Source of the DNA: JBBQSN01 sp038213835
GTDB taxonomy: Bacteria > Actinomycetota > Actinomycetes > Actinomycetales > CAWJMD01
Direction of reading: 5' to 3'
NCBI GenBank assembly: GCA_038213835.1
Contig: JBBQSN010000179.1
Coordinates: forward strand, 1-6,335
Length of the DNA: 6,335 nt
The first letter of the stretch is position 1. Each line of letters starts with the position of its first letter. The position numbers and the translations under genes are program-made. Below the pieces are notes generated by a model that was given only the letters and a program-made list of their open reading frames with translations, made no database searches and was not told where the DNA came from. Shown here one piece after another: positions 5,597-6,335 of the stretch.

Positions 5597-6335
5597 TCAG
5601 GCCAGCGGGACGATCTCCGGGGCGCCGAGCCGGGTGGAGTCGGCGGTCTCGTCGTCCGGCATCTGCTGCGACTCGCGCTCGGCCTCGACCCGGGCCAGGT
5701 AGTGCGAGACCTCGCGGGAGATCTGCTCCTCGCTCCAGCCGAGCACCTCGGCCATCAGCGCCGCGACCTGCGGGGCCGCGCTGACACCGCGGTCCCAAGC
5801 CTCGATCGAGACCCGGGTGCGCCGGGCCAGCACGTCGTCCAGGTGCCGGGCCCCCTCGTGCGAGGCGGCGTAGACCACCTCGGCGGCGAGGTAGTCGTCG
5901 GCTCCGTCGATCGCCCTGCCCAGCCGCGGTTCGGCCGCGACCAGCTCGAGCACCTCCGCGGTCCGCGAACCGTACCGGTGCAGCAGGTGCTCGATCCGGG
6001 CGACGTGCAGGCCCGACGACGAAGCGGTGCGGCGACGGGCGTTCCAGGCCGGGGTGTAGCCCTCGGCCCCGACCAGCGGGATCGTGTCGGTGCACGAGGC
6101 GGCGACGTGGAAGTCGAGGCTGCGCGCCACCTCGTCGACGGCGTCGGCCGCCATCACGCGGTAGGTCGTGTACTTGCCACCGGCCACCACCATCATGCCG
6201 AGCATCGGCTCGACCACGGCGTGCTCGCGGGACAGCGCCGAGGTGCTCTCGTCCTCGCCGAACAGCAGCGGGCGCAGGCCGGCGTAGACCCCCTCGATCT
6301 GGTCTGCGGTGACCGGCCGGTCGAGCCAGCCGTTC
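5597..6335 (-). CDS. glpD: Aerobic glycerol-3-phosphate dehydrogenase, C-terminal fragment
   Basis: This is the last 245 codons of GlpD, the FAD enzyme at the cytoplasmic membrane that oxidises sn-glycerol 3-phosphate to dihydroxyacetone phosphate and passes electrons to quinone. The fragment enters at NGWLDRPVTADQIEGVYAGL, followed by RPLLFG, SREHAV and VVAGGKYTTYRVMAADAVDE (about residues 49-68), the typical end of the FAD/substrate domain. The rest is the helical DAO_C cap domain (TDTIPLVGAEGY, HLLHRYGSRT, EVVYAASHEGARHLDDVLARR, WDRG), ending ESQQMPDDETADSTRLGAPEIVPLA and TGA at 5597-5599. The start and FAD-binding GxGxxG lie outside the window. It runs in the same direction as the dehydrogenase operon, 68 bp upstream of it, and could be co-transcribed, but the possible promoter in the gap argues for separate control. 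Confidence 0.95.
   Translation of the reverse strand, partial: NGWLDRPVTADQIEGVYAGLRPLLFGEDESTSALSREHAVVEPMLGMMVVAGGKYTTYRVMAADAVDEVARSLDFHVAASCTDTIPLVGAEGYTPAWNARRRTASSSGLHVARIEHLLHRYGSRTAEVLELVAAEPRLGRAIDGADDYLAAEVVYAASHEGARHLDDVLARRTRVSIEAWDRGVSAAPQVAALMAEVLGWSEEQISREVSHYLARVEAERESQQMPDDETADSTRLGAPEIVPLA

Noticed and set aside
4050..5702. Plus-strand open frame (550 codons) antisense to the aldehyde dehydrogenase gene
   Set aside because: Same reason: low-complexity Arg/Gly/His/Val composition opposite a fully conserved ALDH, with no ribosome binding or domain signal.
5529..6095. Upstream extension of the aldehyde dehydrogenase frame to 6095
   Set aside because: The added sequence lies antiparallel in frame to nothing real: it is an alternative frame of the glpD coding region and of the gap. 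The family N-terminus fits the ATG at 5528.

Overview
The window is very GC-rich, with G or C at nearly every third codon position. Its genes match actinobacterial families: a GlpD with a DAO_C tail, a mycobacterial GabD2-type aldehyde dehydrogenase, a ChoD-like GMC oxidoreductase and a DUF427 protein. I read it as chromosomal DNA of a high-GC actinomycete, possibly Nocardioidaceae-like. The genus is a guess.

Layout. Positions 1-210 (+) are the last 69 codons of an ABC exporter ATPase. Everything else that is recognisable lies on the minus strand and converges on that gene. Reading the minus strand in its own direction, there is first the C-terminal 245 codons of glpD (6335 to 5597), then a 68-bp gap with a possible leaderless promoter. 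A tight cluster follows: a GabD2-like succinate-semialdehyde dehydrogenase (5528-3939), a GMC/cholesterol-oxidase-like flavoprotein (3942-2179), a short-chain dehydrogenase (2174-1173) and the start of a DUF427 gene (from 1176). The junctions are a GTGA overlap, a 4-nt gap and an ATGA overlap, so these four are very likely one translationally coupled operon.

Decay zone. The region from about 1047 down to 247 looks eroded. The DUF427 reading frame breaks right after its conserved Val-Cys and its second half is not recognisable. Three long, perfect GC hairpins follow (933-967, 886-922, 780-813). Next comes a minus-strand coding-like stretch that ends in a transmembrane segment plus Arg tail like a sortase-anchored protein, but has no convincing start codon and a local frame disturbance.

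How the genes may work together (inference). A flavin-dependent alcohol oxidase, an NAD(P)-dependent SDR and an aldehyde dehydrogenase in one transcript could carry out stepwise oxidation of an alcohol, through an aldehyde or ketone, to an acid. The natural substrate cannot be read from the sequence. GlpD next door is ordinary glycerol metabolism and may be transcribed separately. I found no CRISPR, RNA gene, mobile element or clear sign of an undescribed system. The most interesting points are the operon's combination of enzymes and the decaying, hairpin-rich 3' end.
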